The notes beneath the pieces are model-generated. The model had not been told where the DNA came from and made no database searches. It saw only the letters and a list, made by a program, of their open reading frames with translations. The translations under genes were made by a program, and so were the position numbers. A stretch of DNA of 64,000 bases from Vibrio sp. HB236076 (GTDB lineage Bacteria; Pseudomonadota; Gammaproteobacteria; Enterobacterales; Vibrionaceae), in NCBI RefSeq assembly GCF_040957575.1, contig NZ_CP162601.1, positions 620,001-684,000 on the forward strand. The letters run 5' to 3'. This document shows, piece after piece, positions 46,663 to 55,792 of this stretch; position 1 is the first letter of the stretch; every line of letters begins with the position of its first letter.

Positions 46663-48012
46663 TTACATTTTGGTCAGTGATTGAGTGACATCATCGACAG
46701 CGCGATACAATTTATCGACCAGTTCATCGATTTGGTCATTAGTGATGATATAGGCCGGGGCTAGCAAAATGTGATGGCCGTGCTGACCGTCGGCGGTGCC
46801 GGGCATCGGATAGCACATTAACCCAAGTGCCATCGCTTTGGCTTTGATCTTGGTGTGCAACGCGCTCGACGAAGCAAAAGGGGTTTTCTTGGCTTTGTCT
46901 TCAACCAATTCAATGGCGCGAAACAGCCCGCGTCCGCGCACATCACCGACGAACGGGTGCTCGGCAAAGCGCTCGGTTAACGTGTGTTGCAGCAACTCAC
47001 CTTTGCTGACCACCTGAGGCAAAAGCTGTTCTTGCTCTAGCGTGTTTAACACGGCCAAGGCACCTGCGGTGGCGACGGCATGGCCCATATAGGTATGACC
47101 GTGTTGGAAAAAACCACTGCCATCGGCGATGGTCTGATGGATCGCTTGGCTGGCAATCATGGCCGCAATCGGCTGATACCCCGCGCCAAGCCCTTTGGCA
47201 ACGGTGACGATATCCGCCTCGATGTGCTCTTGTTGATGGGCAAACAAACTGCCGGTGCGGCCAATGCCACACATCACTTCATCTAAAATGAGTAACAGGC
47301 CATATTGGTCGCAAATTCGGCGAATGGTTTGAAAGTAGCCTTGTTCGGCGGCGACAGCCCCAAGAGTCGCTCCCACCACCGGCTCGGCGATAAAGCCAAT
47401 CAGGTTTTCGGCGCCCACCTCGAGAATTTTTTGTTCAAGCTCTAACGCGCAGCGCTGCCCATATTGGTAAGCACTTTCGTCGGCGCTTTGATATCGGTAG
47501 GCAAAACACGGCGCGATGTGGTGCACTTTCATTAACAAGGGATCAAAGGGGGCTCGGCGCAGTGCATTGCCTCCGGCGGCCAATGCGCCTAAGGTATTGC
47601 CGTGATAGCTTTGGCGGCGGGCGATGAACTGTTGTTTTTGCGGTTGGCCTTTTTCGACAAAGTATTGTCGAGCCAGTTTGAGCGCCGCTTCAATGGCTTC
47701 CGAGCCGCCAGATAAAAAGTAGACTTTGTCGAGCTTACCAGGGGCGTGCGCGATCAGCTTTTCTGCCAGAGCCTCACTGGCTTGAGTGTTAAAAAAACCG
47801 CTGTGGGCGTAGGCAACCGAATCGATTTGTTGATGCAACGCGTCGCGAATGGCCGGGTGACTGTGGCCTAAACAAGAGACCGCGGCACCGCCACTGCCAT
47901 CGAGGTAGGCGTTGCCATTCTGATCGAAAAGATAGACGCCTTCACCACGTGTGGCTATCGGCAGTTGGCTGTGGCAATGACGTTGAAAAATGTGGCTCAT
48001 CTCGATATCCAT
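46663..48012 (-). CDS. Class III aminotransferase (PLP-dependent)
   Basis: A 449-residue aminotransferase of the class III (omega/ornithine-type) family. It has the N-terminal GVYLFDQNGNAYLDGSGGAAV, the PLP phosphate-binding LSGGSEAIEAALKLARQYF, the Asp of DEVMCGIGRTG, and the Lys that forms the Schiff base in VTVAKGLGAGYQPIAAM. The start at 48012 follows AAAGGAAAAC. It is probably the first gene of a two-gene operon with the BKACE gene, divergent from a LysR regulator. Substrate could be a beta- or gamma-amino acid; not decided from sequence. Confidence 0.85.
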   Translation of the reverse strand: MDIEMSHIFQRHCHSQLPIATRGEGVYLFDQNGNAYLDGSGGAAVSCLGHSHPAIRDALHQQIDSVAYAHSGFFNTQASEALAEKLIAHAPGKLDKVYFLSGGSEAIEAALKLARQYFVEKGQPQKQQFIARRQSYHGNTLGALAAGGNALRRAPFDPLLMKVHHIAPCFAYRYQSADESAYQYGQRCALELEQKILEVGAENLIGFIAEPVVGATLGAVAAEQGYFQTIRRICDQYGLLLILDEVMCGIGRTGSLFAHQQEHIEADIVTVAKGLGAGYQPIAAMIASQAIHQTIADGSGFFQHGHTYMGHAVATAGALAVLNTLEQEQLLPQVVSKGELLQHTLTERFAEHPFVGDVRGRGLFRAIELVEDKAKKTPFASSSALHTKIKAKAMALGLMCYPMPGTADGQHGHHILLAPAYIITNDQIDELVDKLYRAVDDVTQSLTKM

Positions 48013-48110
48013 GTCTGTGTTTTCCTTTGCGTTGACTCTACGCCTGCTTTACCGAGTTCAACAAACGATCTATTCTCATAGCCAGTGAATAAAAGTCATA
48101 GGGTAGGTCT

Positions 48111-49028
48111 GTGAAAAATCGATTGCCGCCATTAAATGCATTGCAAGTCTTTGAAGTTGCAGCGAGAAAACTCAGCTTCTCACAAGCGGCCAAAGAGCTA
48201 TTCGTGACACAAGGGGCAGTCAGTAAGCAAATTAAACGCTTGGAAAGTCACTTGGACGTCGCCTTGTTTGATCGCCAAGGCAGCGGTTTGCGCCTCACTC
48301 AGGCGGGTAAACAATTTTTGCCCACGGTGATCGAGGCCTTGGATCAGATTCAGAGCGCTTCGTCTTACCTTTCGCAACAAACTCAGTCGGTTGAGCGCTT
48401 TACGGTTGATGTTACTCCGTCGTTCAGTTCACTGTGGTTGATCCCCAGGCTCGAGTCATTGCGATCGACAATCCCCTCTTTGCACCTTGATATCAGTGCC
48501 GGCGATGGCGGCTATCAATTTCATTCATCCAGTGCCGATATTGCGGTGCGTTGTTTGCCTTTGTCGGTCGGGGATGACAAGGCGGTGCTGCTGCGTGCGG
48601 AGCGTTTGTTATTGGTGGCGGGGGCCAAGCGTTTGGCAAGGTCGCCAATTGATTGCCCTGATGATCTGTTGTCGCATCCGTTGTTGATGCACACCACAAG
48701 GCCTCAGTTGTGGCGCCAATGCCTGGATAATTGGGGGGTGGCCAATTCCGATTTACTCCACACCAGCCATGGCGTTGAGCATTTTTACATGTCACTCGAA
48801 GCGGCCCGCCAACAACTGGGGTTAGCGTTGGTCCCTGATTTTTTAGCCGAGCACGCCATTGCATCGGGTGAGCTCGTCAACCCATTGGGGCTGGCGTATG
48901 ACAGCGGATTTGGCTTTTATTTCCTCGCGCCTTCTTATCGCAGCGACCACAAGTTAGTGTGCCAATTGCGCACTTGGTTTAAGACGCAATTGGCCATTAA
49001 TGGTGAGTGTGCTTTAGCGAAACAATGA
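48111..49028 (+). CDS. LysR-family transcriptional regulator (GcvA-like)
   Basis: A 305-residue LysR protein of the GcvA/AmpR-like subgroup. The N-terminal motif RLPPLNALQVFEVAARKLSFSQAAKELFVTQGAVSKQIKRLESHL is typical, followed by an effector-binding domain from about residue 95 (FTVDVTPSFSSLWLIPRL). It starts with GTG and is divergent from the aminotransferase/BKACE pair, with 98 bases between, so it is the probable regulator of that pair. The inducer is not known. Confidence 0.86.
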   Translation: MKNRLPPLNALQVFEVAARKLSFSQAAKELFVTQGAVSKQIKRLESHLDVALFDRQGSGLRLTQAGKQFLPTVIEALDQIQSASSYLSQQTQSVERFTVDVTPSFSSLWLIPRLESLRSTIPSLHLDISAGDGGYQFHSSSADIAVRCLPLSVGDDKAVLLRAERLLLVAGAKRLARSPIDCPDDLLSHPLLMHTTRPQLWRQCLDNWGVANSDLLHTSHGVEHFYMSLEAARQQLGLALVPDFLAEHAIASGELVNPLGLAYDSGFGFYFLAPSYRSDHKLVCQLRTWFKTQLAINGECALAKQ

Positions 49029-49032
49029 GCGT

Positions 49033-49530
49033 TTAGTGAAGGTTTTCCATGTCTTCTGGGCGATAAATTTTGCCGTGAAAGGCAATGTACACCCCTGGCT
49101 CTAAACACTGAGCGGCGGTGATGGCGCTGCCCAGGTTAAAGCTGGCATCGTTAGGAGAAAATCCGGCTAGCGGGATCATGGCACCGGTAAAGACGATCAC
49201 TTGTTGGTGCTCGGCTTGAAGGCGAGACTGTAAATAACGCGCACTGGTAAAGAGGGTAAACGAGCCATGCGTGATCACATGGCGGTTTAATGGACTTTGC
49301 TCAATCGCAGCAACCACTTGATCAATATCTTTATCTTCAATCTCGCGACTGTCTTTCATGCAGACGGTCGTCACATCAAATTGCTCCGCTTGCATACCGG
49401 CGACGTCTTTTAGGTGATCGGCAATCACGCTGTGCTGGTGTGGGATGGGGGTACAACGCTCCGTATCGTAGTAAGAGTCGATAGTACCGCCGGTCAAAAT
49501 GAGTTGAAACTTGTGATTCATGTGTTTCAT
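49033..49530 (-). CDS. Asparaginase-like protein, N-terminal domain only
   Basis: A 165-residue protein that resembles the first half of bacterial asparaginases: LILTGGTIDS at residues about 10-19, THGSFTLFTSARYL in place of the usual THGTDTM, and FTGAMIPLAGFSPNDASFNLG. The C-terminal domain of typical 330-residue asparaginases is absent. The second Thr motif lacks the canonical Asp, so normal asparaginase activity is doubtful. Single-domain homologues exist in marine bacteria. It converges on the LysR gene, with four bases between the stops. The start could be three codons later. Confidence 0.75.
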   Translation of the reverse strand: MKHMNHKFQLILTGGTIDSYYDTERCTPIPHQHSVIADHLKDVAGMQAEQFDVTTVCMKDSREIEDKDIDQVVAAIEQSPLNRHVITHGSFTLFTSARYLQSRLQAEHQQVIVFTGAMIPLAGFSPNDASFNLGSAITAAQCLEPGVYIAFHGKIYRPEDMENLH

Positions 49531-49641
49531 GCTTCCATGTCAGATTGAAATAAAGGGCAATGGGTAACACCGTGAGTGATGCGACGGTGTGATTAAGCCG
49601 TTATTGAAGGCGACTAATGTAACCAAAAACACCCTCTGAGA

Positions 49642-50544
49642 TCACGTTTTATTAAAGGATAATGACTCAAAGCGCTCACTGAGCCAGTCACCGAATACCC
49701 GTACGCGAGACGTTACGTGCTTATTTTGCGGGTAAAGCAGCGACACGGGAATAGGAGCGGGCTGGTAATCGCTGAGTACTTCGATCAGTTCGCCACGTTG
49801 CAGCGCGGTTTCTAGCCGATAGCGCGGCGCCTGAATGAGTCCCAATCCGCCCAGTGCCGCATCAGCATAAAGCCCGGTACTGCTGACGGTTAAACGGGAT
49901 TTGAGCGTGACGCTCACGGGCTCACCGGCTTGCATAAAATCGAGCCGACAGGGCTGGTGAGTAATATCATGGGCGTAGCCAATGGCAAAGTGCTCGGTCA
50001 GTTGGTCTAAGGTTGTCGGTGTGCCGTGTTGCGCCAAATAACGCGGGCTGGCGACGGTAATAATATCAAGCCGAGACAAAGGTTTGGCCACTAAGGTGTT
50101 GTCGTGCAGCGGGCCGACGCGCACCACACAATCGACCCCTTCTTTGATGAGATCGATGTAGTGATCGTCTTCTGACAAATGCAACTCAATGCCCTGATAG
50201 CGTTGGCAAAAGGTATCGAGGTAAGGCATCACAAAGTGGCTGGCCAGTGCCCCCACGATATTGACCCGCAATACGCCTTTTGGCTCACGGGGAGAAAATA
50301 AGTGTTCCGCTTCGTCTAGCTCGGCAAGGATCTTAGTCGCCCGTTGATAAAACAGCGCGCCCTCTTGCGTCAAGTGCACTTGGCGAGTACTGCGCTCTAA
50401 CAGCCGCACTTGTAAACGCGCTTCAAGTTGCTTGATTTGATTGGTTACGGTGGCGCGAGGCAGCAATAAGTCATCGGCGGCTTTGGTAAAGCTCTGGCGC
50501 TCGGCAATACGCACAAAAACCGCCATTTGTTTTAATCTGTCCAT
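49642..50544 (-). CDS. LysR-family transcriptional regulator
   Basis: A 300-residue LysR regulator of the CrgA-like subgroup: MAVFVRIAERQSFTKAADDLLLPRATVTNQIKQLEARLQVRLLERSTRQV at the N-terminus, then GVLRVNIVGALASHFVMPYLDTF and VRVGPLHDNTLVAKPL. It is divergent from the SDR/DUF1097 operon over 178 bases that hold a nested inverted repeat, so it is the probable controller of that operon. Confidence 0.88.
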   Translation of the reverse strand: MDRLKQMAVFVRIAERQSFTKAADDLLLPRATVTNQIKQLEARLQVRLLERSTRQVHLTQEGALFYQRATKILAELDEAEHLFSPREPKGVLRVNIVGALASHFVMPYLDTFCQRYQGIELHLSEDDHYIDLIKEGVDCVVRVGPLHDNTLVAKPLSRLDIITVASPRYLAQHGTPTTLDQLTEHFAIGYAHDITHQPCRLDFMQAGEPVSVTLKSRLTVSSTGLYADAALGGLGLIQAPRYRLETALQRGELIEVLSDYQPAPIPVSLLYPQNKHVTSRVRVFGDWLSERFESLSFNKT

Positions 50545-50633
50545 AACACTTTCCCTTGCTCGAGCGGTTCCATCTTTGACACCTTCTTTATAGCGCGAGC
50601 CGTTGTGTCTGTCATGGAGATTGTTGTTAATTT

Positions 50634-50669
50634 TCGAATAATGTAGGCCATTATTGCCTCATTATCGAA
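50634..50669. promoter_or_regulatory. Nested inverted repeats between LysR and SDR genes
   Basis: AATAATG-TAGGC-CATTATT (50637-50655) is a perfect 7-bp inverted repeat. It lies inside a second dyad, TTCGAATAATG and CATTATCGAA (outer limits 50633-50669). A TATACT at 50684 could be the -10 of the SDR gene. A LysR operator is likely. Confidence 0.55.
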
Positions 50670-50722
50670 TTAATTTCTCACTTTATACTGGTTTTTGTTA
50701 ACTAAGTAACTGTGAGGAAATC

Positions 50723-51460
50723 ATGATGAACACTTTACCTGTCGCCTTAATTACCGGCGCGTCGAGAGGCATCGGTGCCAGTATTGCCAAGCGCTTAGCC
50801 AGTGATGGTTATGCGGTGGTGATCAATTACGCCAACAGTGCCGCCAAGGCCGAGCAGCTGGTTGAAGAGATTGAACAACAAGGGGGCCAGGCGGTATCAA
50901 TACAAGCGGACGTGGCCAATTCGGAGTCGGTCAATCACCTGTTTGATGAAGTGAAACGCAGGTTTGGCCGCTTAGATGTGCTGGTCAATAACGCGGGGAT
51001 TATGGCCCTAGCACCGGTGTCACAAACCAGTGACCAGCATTATCAATCCCATATTGATACCAATTTAACCGGCACTTTTAACACCTTGCGCTGCGCCGCC
51101 AGTCACATGAACGAGGGCGGGCGCATTATCAATATGTCGACCAGTGTAGTGGGGTTAAAAATGGCCAACTATGGCGTCTACGCCGCGACGAAGGCCGCGG
51201 TCGAGACGCTGTCGGCGATCTTTGCCAAAGAGCTTGCCGGGCGCCAGATCACGGTAAATTGCGTCGCACCAGGTCCGACGGCGACCGAATTGTTCTTAGA
51301 CGGAAAACCACCGTCGGTCATTGAACACTTATCGTCACTCAACCCACTTGGCCGCCTTGGTCAGCCAGAAGACATTGCCAATGTAGTGGCTTTTCTGGCC
51401 GGCACTGATGGTCAATGGGTTAACGGGCAAGTACTGCGTGCCAATGGCGGCATGATTTAA
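50723..51460 (+). CDS. Short-chain dehydrogenase/reductase (FabG-like)
   Basis: A 245-residue classical SDR with the cofactor loop TGASRGIGASIA, the NNAG motif (VLVNNAGIM), catalytic Ser in MSTSVVG, Tyr and Lys in YAATKAA, and C-terminal WVNGQVLRANGGM typical of 3-oxoacyl-ACP reductase-like proteins. INYANSAAKAEQ after the second strand points to NADP. GAGGAAA precedes the ATG. It is divergent from a LysR regulator and 11 bases ahead of a DUF1097 gene. It is probably not the housekeeping fatty acid enzyme because of its setting. Substrate unknown. Confidence 0.85.
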   Translation: MMNTLPVALITGASRGIGASIAKRLASDGYAVVINYANSAAKAEQLVEEIEQQGGQAVSIQADVANSESVNHLFDEVKRRFGRLDVLVNNAGIMALAPVSQTSDQHYQSHIDTNLTGTFNTLRCAASHMNEGGRIINMSTSVVGLKMANYGVYAATKAAVETLSAIFAKELAGRQITVNCVAPGPTATELFLDGKPPSVIEHLSSLNPLGRLGQPEDIANVVAFLAGTDGQWVNGQVLRANGGMI

Positions 51461-51471
51461 GGAGTCTTGAT

Positions 51472-51966
51472 ATGTTGATTCAGATGCGTGCTTGGCGTGA
51501 GTGTACCTTTCATCGCGCGACCTTGGTTGCCGCCTGTGTCGCCAGTTTATCTGCCTTACTGACGGCATTAATCGGTTTAGCACCTTGGGTGATGTTTGTT
51601 GGCTGGGTGGCATTTTTCACCCGTCCACCCACTTGGCAAAATGCGCTCAGTGCCGGGCTTTGTTCTGGGTTGGGGTTTGTGTTGGCCATTGGCGCGGCGC
51701 ACTTGATCGGCGGTTTGATGCCGGTTATCGGAGTGTTGTCGTTTGCCTGCGCGGTGTTTGTGTGCGCTTTTGCAGTAGTCAGCCTGCGCGTCATCCCTTG
51801 GGTCAATAATTTAGCGGCTTGGTTTATTGGTATGATTGCTTTTTTTGCAGCCCATCCGCCACTGCATGCCGATAGCCTAGCTGTGTACCTTGCTATTATC
51901 TGGCTTGGTGTGTTCAGCGGTTGGCTCACGGTATTCATTCAACAGTGGTTTACTCGCCCCGCCTAG
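51472..51966 (+). CDS. DUF1097 membrane protein
   Basis: A 164-residue protein with about five hydrophobic helices and the DUF1097 features GWVAFFTRPPTWQNALSAGLCSGLGFVLA and the final segment LAIIWLGVFSGWLTVFIQQW. The family is of unknown function. It lies 11 bases after the SDR gene with a GGAG site, so it belongs to the same operon and may be linked to its control. The start at 51472 is TTG-free ATG. Confidence 0.72.
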   Translation: MLIQMRAWRECTFHRATLVAACVASLSALLTALIGLAPWVMFVGWVAFFTRPPTWQNALSAGLCSGLGFVLAIGAAHLIGGLMPVIGVLSFACAVFVCAFAVVSLRVIPWVNNLAAWFIGMIAFFAAHPPLHADSLAVYLAIIWLGVFSGWLTVFIQQWFTRPA

Positions 51967-52060
51967 TCGCGTTAAAGCCCACCAGTGCGTCGTTTGAGCG
52001 CTGGTGGGCTTATTCGATCACACAGATCACTCGGCCACAGGCATCATTTCACCACAGACA

Positions 52061-52828
52061 TTATTCGACCACGCACATCGGGGTATTGGCAATCGGATCA
52101 CGGTGAATTTGGGCATCGAGATCAAACACGGCTTTGAGCATAGATTGACTTAGGATGGCTTCAGGGCTGCCTTGTGCGCTGATCTGCCCGGCTTTCATCA
52201 CAATCAAATGATCGCAATATCGCGCAGCTTGGTTGATGTCGTGTAAGACAGTGACGATGGTCTTGCCTTGCTCATTGAGTTTGCGCAACAGCTTCATCAA
52301 CTCGACTTGGTGGTTGATGTCCATATAAGTGGTCGGCTCATCGAGCAGTAAATACGGGGTATCTTGAGCGAGTGTCATGGCAAGCCACACCCGCTGGCGT
52401 TGGCCGCCGGAAAGTTCACTGACCAATTGTTCTGCCAACGCATCGACACCAACGGTCTGCATTGCCTCGGCAACGATTTGGTGATCGCGCGGCTTCAGTC
52501 GCCCCCAAAACCCGGTGTGAGGACTGCGTCCGTACGCCACTAGATCTTTAACGATAATGCCTTCTGGGATGGGTTGCGTTTGTGGCAGCAAGGCCAATTG
52601 CGTGGCGAGGTAAGCGGGTGACAGGCCATGCAGGGACTGGTTTTGCCATCGCGCTTCACCCGTTAATGGCGTTAAAATATTGGCCAACGCCTTGAGCAAG
52701 GTCGATTTACCGCATCCGTTTGGGCCAATCAGTGCGATGACTTTGCCGTCGGGGATCTCAATAGTAACGTGTTGGACAATCGCTTTGTCGTGATAACCAA
52801 CACTGAGATTATGGGTGGTGAGTGCCAT
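52061..52828 (-). CDS. Iron-siderophore type ABC transporter ATP-binding protein
   Basis: A 255-residue ABC ATPase of the FecE/FhuC kind. It has Walker A GPNGCGKST, the signature LSGGQRQRVWLAMTLAQ, Walker B YLLLDEPTTYMD and the switch His in VTVLHDINQAARYC. The start is the ATG at 52828; the frame is open 11 codons upstream. No permease or binding protein gene is next to it, so it may serve distant partners, or be a remnant. Energising ferric-siderophore, heme or vitamin B12 uptake is inferred from family likeness only. Confidence 0.85.
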   Translation of the reverse strand: MALTTHNLSVGYHDKAIVQHVTIEIPDGKVIALIGPNGCGKSTLLKALANILTPLTGEARWQNQSLHGLSPAYLATQLALLPQTQPIPEGIIVKDLVAYGRSPHTGFWGRLKPRDHQIVAEAMQTVGVDALAEQLVSELSGGQRQRVWLAMTLAQDTPYLLLDEPTTYMDINHQVELMKLLRKLNEQGKTIVTVLHDINQAARYCDHLIVMKAGQISAQGSPEAILSQSMLKAVFDLDAQIHRDPIANTPMCVVE

Positions 52829-53037
52829 GGTGCTATGAGTCCTAAATCCTTTGATAACCATCGTGTTCGCAACGGTGTTCGCCGCTGTCGATAACGTGTT
52901 GAGCCGCGTTGTTTTCTTGATCTTTTGGCCGATTATAGAGACTTATCAAACGACTGTCATTGACTTGCCATGAGTCAGTCTTAGTGCTGAGCAGGTTGGA
53001 TGAGGCGATTGGACACTCATCACATCGAAACGAGAAG

Positions 53038-53062
53038 GCCCCACCGAGTGAGTGGGGCTGCG
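53038..53062 (-). terminator. Weak terminator of the ETF operon
   Basis: GCCCCAC pairs with GTGGGGC around a 7-base loop, followed on the - strand by CTTCTCGTTTC; the U-tract is broken. It lies 26 bases past the ETF:QO stop. Confidence 0.55.
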
Positions 53063-53083
53063 AAGGGCGGGGCAAGACAGTGC

Positions 53084-54727
53084 TCACATATTGGGATAAT
53101 TAGGGCCATCCCCCCCTTGTGGCGTACTCCAGACAATGTTTTGCATCGGGTCTTTAATGTCACAGGTTTTGCAGTGCAAGCAGTTTTGAAAGTTGATCTG
53201 AAACTTGTGCGCTTGTTGCTCTGTCACCACTTCATAAACGCCAGCCGGGCAATAGCGCTGCGCGGGTTCATCAAACTGGGGCAAGGTCACCTTGATCGGC
53301 AACTCACTGTCGTGCAGACGCAGGTGCGCCGGTTGGGATTCATCGTGATTGGTGGCAGAAAAGGCCACGTTGGTGAGTCGGTCGAAACTGAGTACGCCAT
53401 CGGGCTTGGGGTAATCGATGGGCGTGAACTTTTCCGCCGCTTGCGTCGATTCGGCGTCGCTTTTGCCATGGGGCATTGAACCCAATAACGGCTTGCCAAA
53501 CAAACTGGCCCACCACATATCTAGCCCCCCAAAGATCAGACCGCCCCACAGACCAAACTTCGACCACAATGGTTTGACGTTTTGCACCGGTTTTAAATCT
53601 TGACCAATGGCGCCATTGCGAAGCTCATCGTTGTAGTCAGTGAGCACATCGCTTTGACGGCCTTGATGGATCGCCTCGACGGCGGCGCTGGCGGCCAGTT
53701 GCCCAGATAACATCGCATTGTGGTTGCCTTTAATACGCGGCACATTGACCAGGCCGGCCGAGCAGCCAAGCAGCGCACCGCCGGCAAAGGCCACCTCTGG
53801 GATCGACTGGTAACCGCCTTCCGAGATAGCACGAGCGCCATACGCGACGCGCTCACCGCCTTCGAGTAATTGGGCGATCTCGGGGTGGTGCTTGAAGCGT
53901 TGAAACTCTTGATAGGGCGATAAATGGGGGTTGGCGTAATTCAGGTGCACAACAAAACCGATAAACACTTGATTGTCTTCGGCGTGATAGATGAATGAAC
54001 CGCCACCAGCGTGGTTGTTTAAAGGCCAGCCCATGGTGTGCACTACGGTGCCGAGCTGGTGTTTTTCTGGGTCGATTTTCCAGATCTCTTTCATGCCAAG
54101 ACCGTATTTTTGTACTTGATGCCCTTGGCTTAAATTGAGCTTTTTGATCACTTGTTGGCTAAGCGACCCGCGCACGCCTTCGGCTAAGAAAACGTATTTG
54201 CCTTTTAAGATCATGCCGGGTTCGTAAGCGGGGCCTTCGCTGCCATCGCTTTGGCGGCCAAATTCCCCAGCAACCACGCCGACTAAGGTATCGCCTTCCC
54301 AGACGAGTTCTGAGCACGCCATGCCAGGAAAAATCTCCACGCCCAGCGCTTCGGCTTGTTCGGCCAGCCAGCGGCACACATTGCCCATCGAGACGATGTA
54401 GTTACCGTGATTGTTCATCAATTTTGGCATTGCCATGTTAGGCAGTGTCAGTTTGCCTCGCTCAGTGAGCATGACAAACTTATCGCTGGTGACTGGGGTC
54501 TTGATTGGCGTGTCCATGTCTCGCCAATGGGGGAATAACGCATCAAGGCCGCTGGGGTCTAATACCGCACCAGACAAAATGTGCGCGCCAATTTCTGAGC
54601 CTTTCTCCAATAAAATCACCGACAATTCAGGATCGAGCTGTTTGGTGCGAATGGCGGCCGAAAGGCCAGCCGGACCGCCGCCGACAATGACGACGTCGTA
54701 TTCCATGAGTTCGCGTTCTGTGGTCAT
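53084..54727 (-). CDS. Electron transfer flavoprotein-ubiquinone oxidoreductase
   Basis: ETF:QO takes electrons from ETF to ubiquinone through FAD and a [4Fe-4S] cluster at the membrane. The 547-residue protein has the N-terminal FAD motif VVIVGGGPAGLSAAI, the GAHILSGAVLDP segment, and a C-terminal ferredoxin-like part with cluster cysteines in CPAGVYEVV and NCLHCKTCDIKDP. Length and motifs match the family. It is last in the etfBA-folD-purU operon, 137 bases behind purU, and probably shares its transcript. Identification is secure. Confidence 0.95.
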   Translation of the reverse strand: MTTERELMEYDVVIVGGGPAGLSAAIRTKQLDPELSVILLEKGSEIGAHILSGAVLDPSGLDALFPHWRDMDTPIKTPVTSDKFVMLTERGKLTLPNMAMPKLMNNHGNYIVSMGNVCRWLAEQAEALGVEIFPGMACSELVWEGDTLVGVVAGEFGRQSDGSEGPAYEPGMILKGKYVFLAEGVRGSLSQQVIKKLNLSQGHQVQKYGLGMKEIWKIDPEKHQLGTVVHTMGWPLNNHAGGGSFIYHAEDNQVFIGFVVHLNYANPHLSPYQEFQRFKHHPEIAQLLEGGERVAYGARAISEGGYQSIPEVAFAGGALLGCSAGLVNVPRIKGNHNAMLSGQLAASAAVEAIHQGRQSDVLTDYNDELRNGAIGQDLKPVQNVKPLWSKFGLWGGLIFGGLDMWWASLFGKPLLGSMPHGKSDAESTQAAEKFTPIDYPKPDGVLSFDRLTNVAFSATNHDESQPAHLRLHDSELPIKVTLPQFDEPAQRYCPAGVYEVVTEQQAHKFQINFQNCLHCKTCDIKDPMQNIVWSTPQGGDGPNYPNM

Positions 54728-54864
54728 ACACTACTCCTTGTTGAATAACCTAATGAAACCTAACCGCCCCCAGTCGGGTGACACGAGGGTGGGTAGCTCA
54801 TTTGATGGTGTCTAACCAGCCAAGGCAGACGAGAGACTAGGCTTTCGTCCGCCTAGCTTGTGAT

Positions 54865-55749
54865 TTAGCCAATTCGCTCTGACGAAAAGCTACCTGGTGA
54901 CGGCGGGAACACCACGGTTTTTTGACCGTTGAGAAACACCCGACGATTAACGTGGGCGTGAATCGCTCGCGCTAACACCGAGGATTCCACTTCGCGGCCA
55001 AGACTGACGTAATCATCAGCCGATTGCGCGTGAGTGACCCGGGTGGTGTCTTGCTCAATGATCGGTCCTTCGTCGAGGTCGGCGGTCACGTAATGCGACG
55101 TTGCCCCTATCCATTTCACGCCTTTTTGGAAGGCTTGGCGATAAGGGCTGGCCCCTTTGAATGACGGCAAGAAAGAGTGGTGAATATTGATGATTTTGCC
55201 GGACATTTTTTGACAAAGCGCGTCAGACAAGATCTGCATGTAGCGGGCGAGGACCACAAGCTCTGCACCGCTTTCGTCAACCAGCGACAGCAAGCGCGCT
55301 TCGGCCTCGGCTTTGTTGTCTTTGGTGACCTTGATGTAATGGAAAGGAATGTCGTTGTTGACCACCAGTTTTTGATAGTCCATGTGGTTAGACACCACCG
55401 CGACAATCTCAATCGGCAATGAGCCAATGCGACTGCGGTAGATCAAATCATTTAAGCAATGGCCATAGCGAGACACCATGATCAACACTTTCATTTTTTC
55501 GTCTTCGCCGCGAATATCCCAATCCATCTCGAAGTTTTCCGCCACATCGGCAAAACCAACGGCCAGATCATCGCGGGTGGCCCCCATTTCGCTGATGATG
55601 CTGATCCGAGTAAAAAAGCGCCCGGTGTCGGGATCATCAAACTGAGCACTATCTGAAATAAAGCAGCCTTTTTCAGCTAAATAACCTGAAATCGCGGCGA
55701 CAATACCGCGTTGTGAAGGGCAGGTAACGGTTAAACAATACTTGGGCAT
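54865..55749 (-). CDS. purU: Formyltetrahydrofolate deformylase
   Basis: PurU hydrolyses 10-formyl-THF to formate and THF, freeing folate when one-carbon units are in excess. The 294-residue chain has an N-terminal ACT domain (residues 1-80, LTVTCPSQRGIVAAISGYLAE) and the formyltransferase fold with INIHHSFLPSFKGASPYRQAF, catalytic HYVTADLDEGPIIEQD and VVSNHMD. In the E. coli gene ACT binding of methionine/glycine regulates it. It sits 43 bases behind folD. Together they convert CH2-THF to formate. Confidence 0.96.
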   Translation of the reverse strand: MPKYCLTVTCPSQRGIVAAISGYLAEKGCFISDSAQFDDPDTGRFFTRISIISEMGATRDDLAVGFADVAENFEMDWDIRGEDEKMKVLIMVSRYGHCLNDLIYRSRIGSLPIEIVAVVSNHMDYQKLVVNNDIPFHYIKVTKDNKAEAEARLLSLVDESGAELVVLARYMQILSDALCQKMSGKIINIHHSFLPSFKGASPYRQAFQKGVKWIGATSHYVTADLDEGPIIEQDTTRVTHAQSADDYVSLGREVESSVLARAIHAHVNRRVFLNGQKTVVFPPSPGSFSSERIG

Positions 55750-55792
55750 AACGACCTCGACAATCCTTTGAATGTAATTGATTCCATAACAC

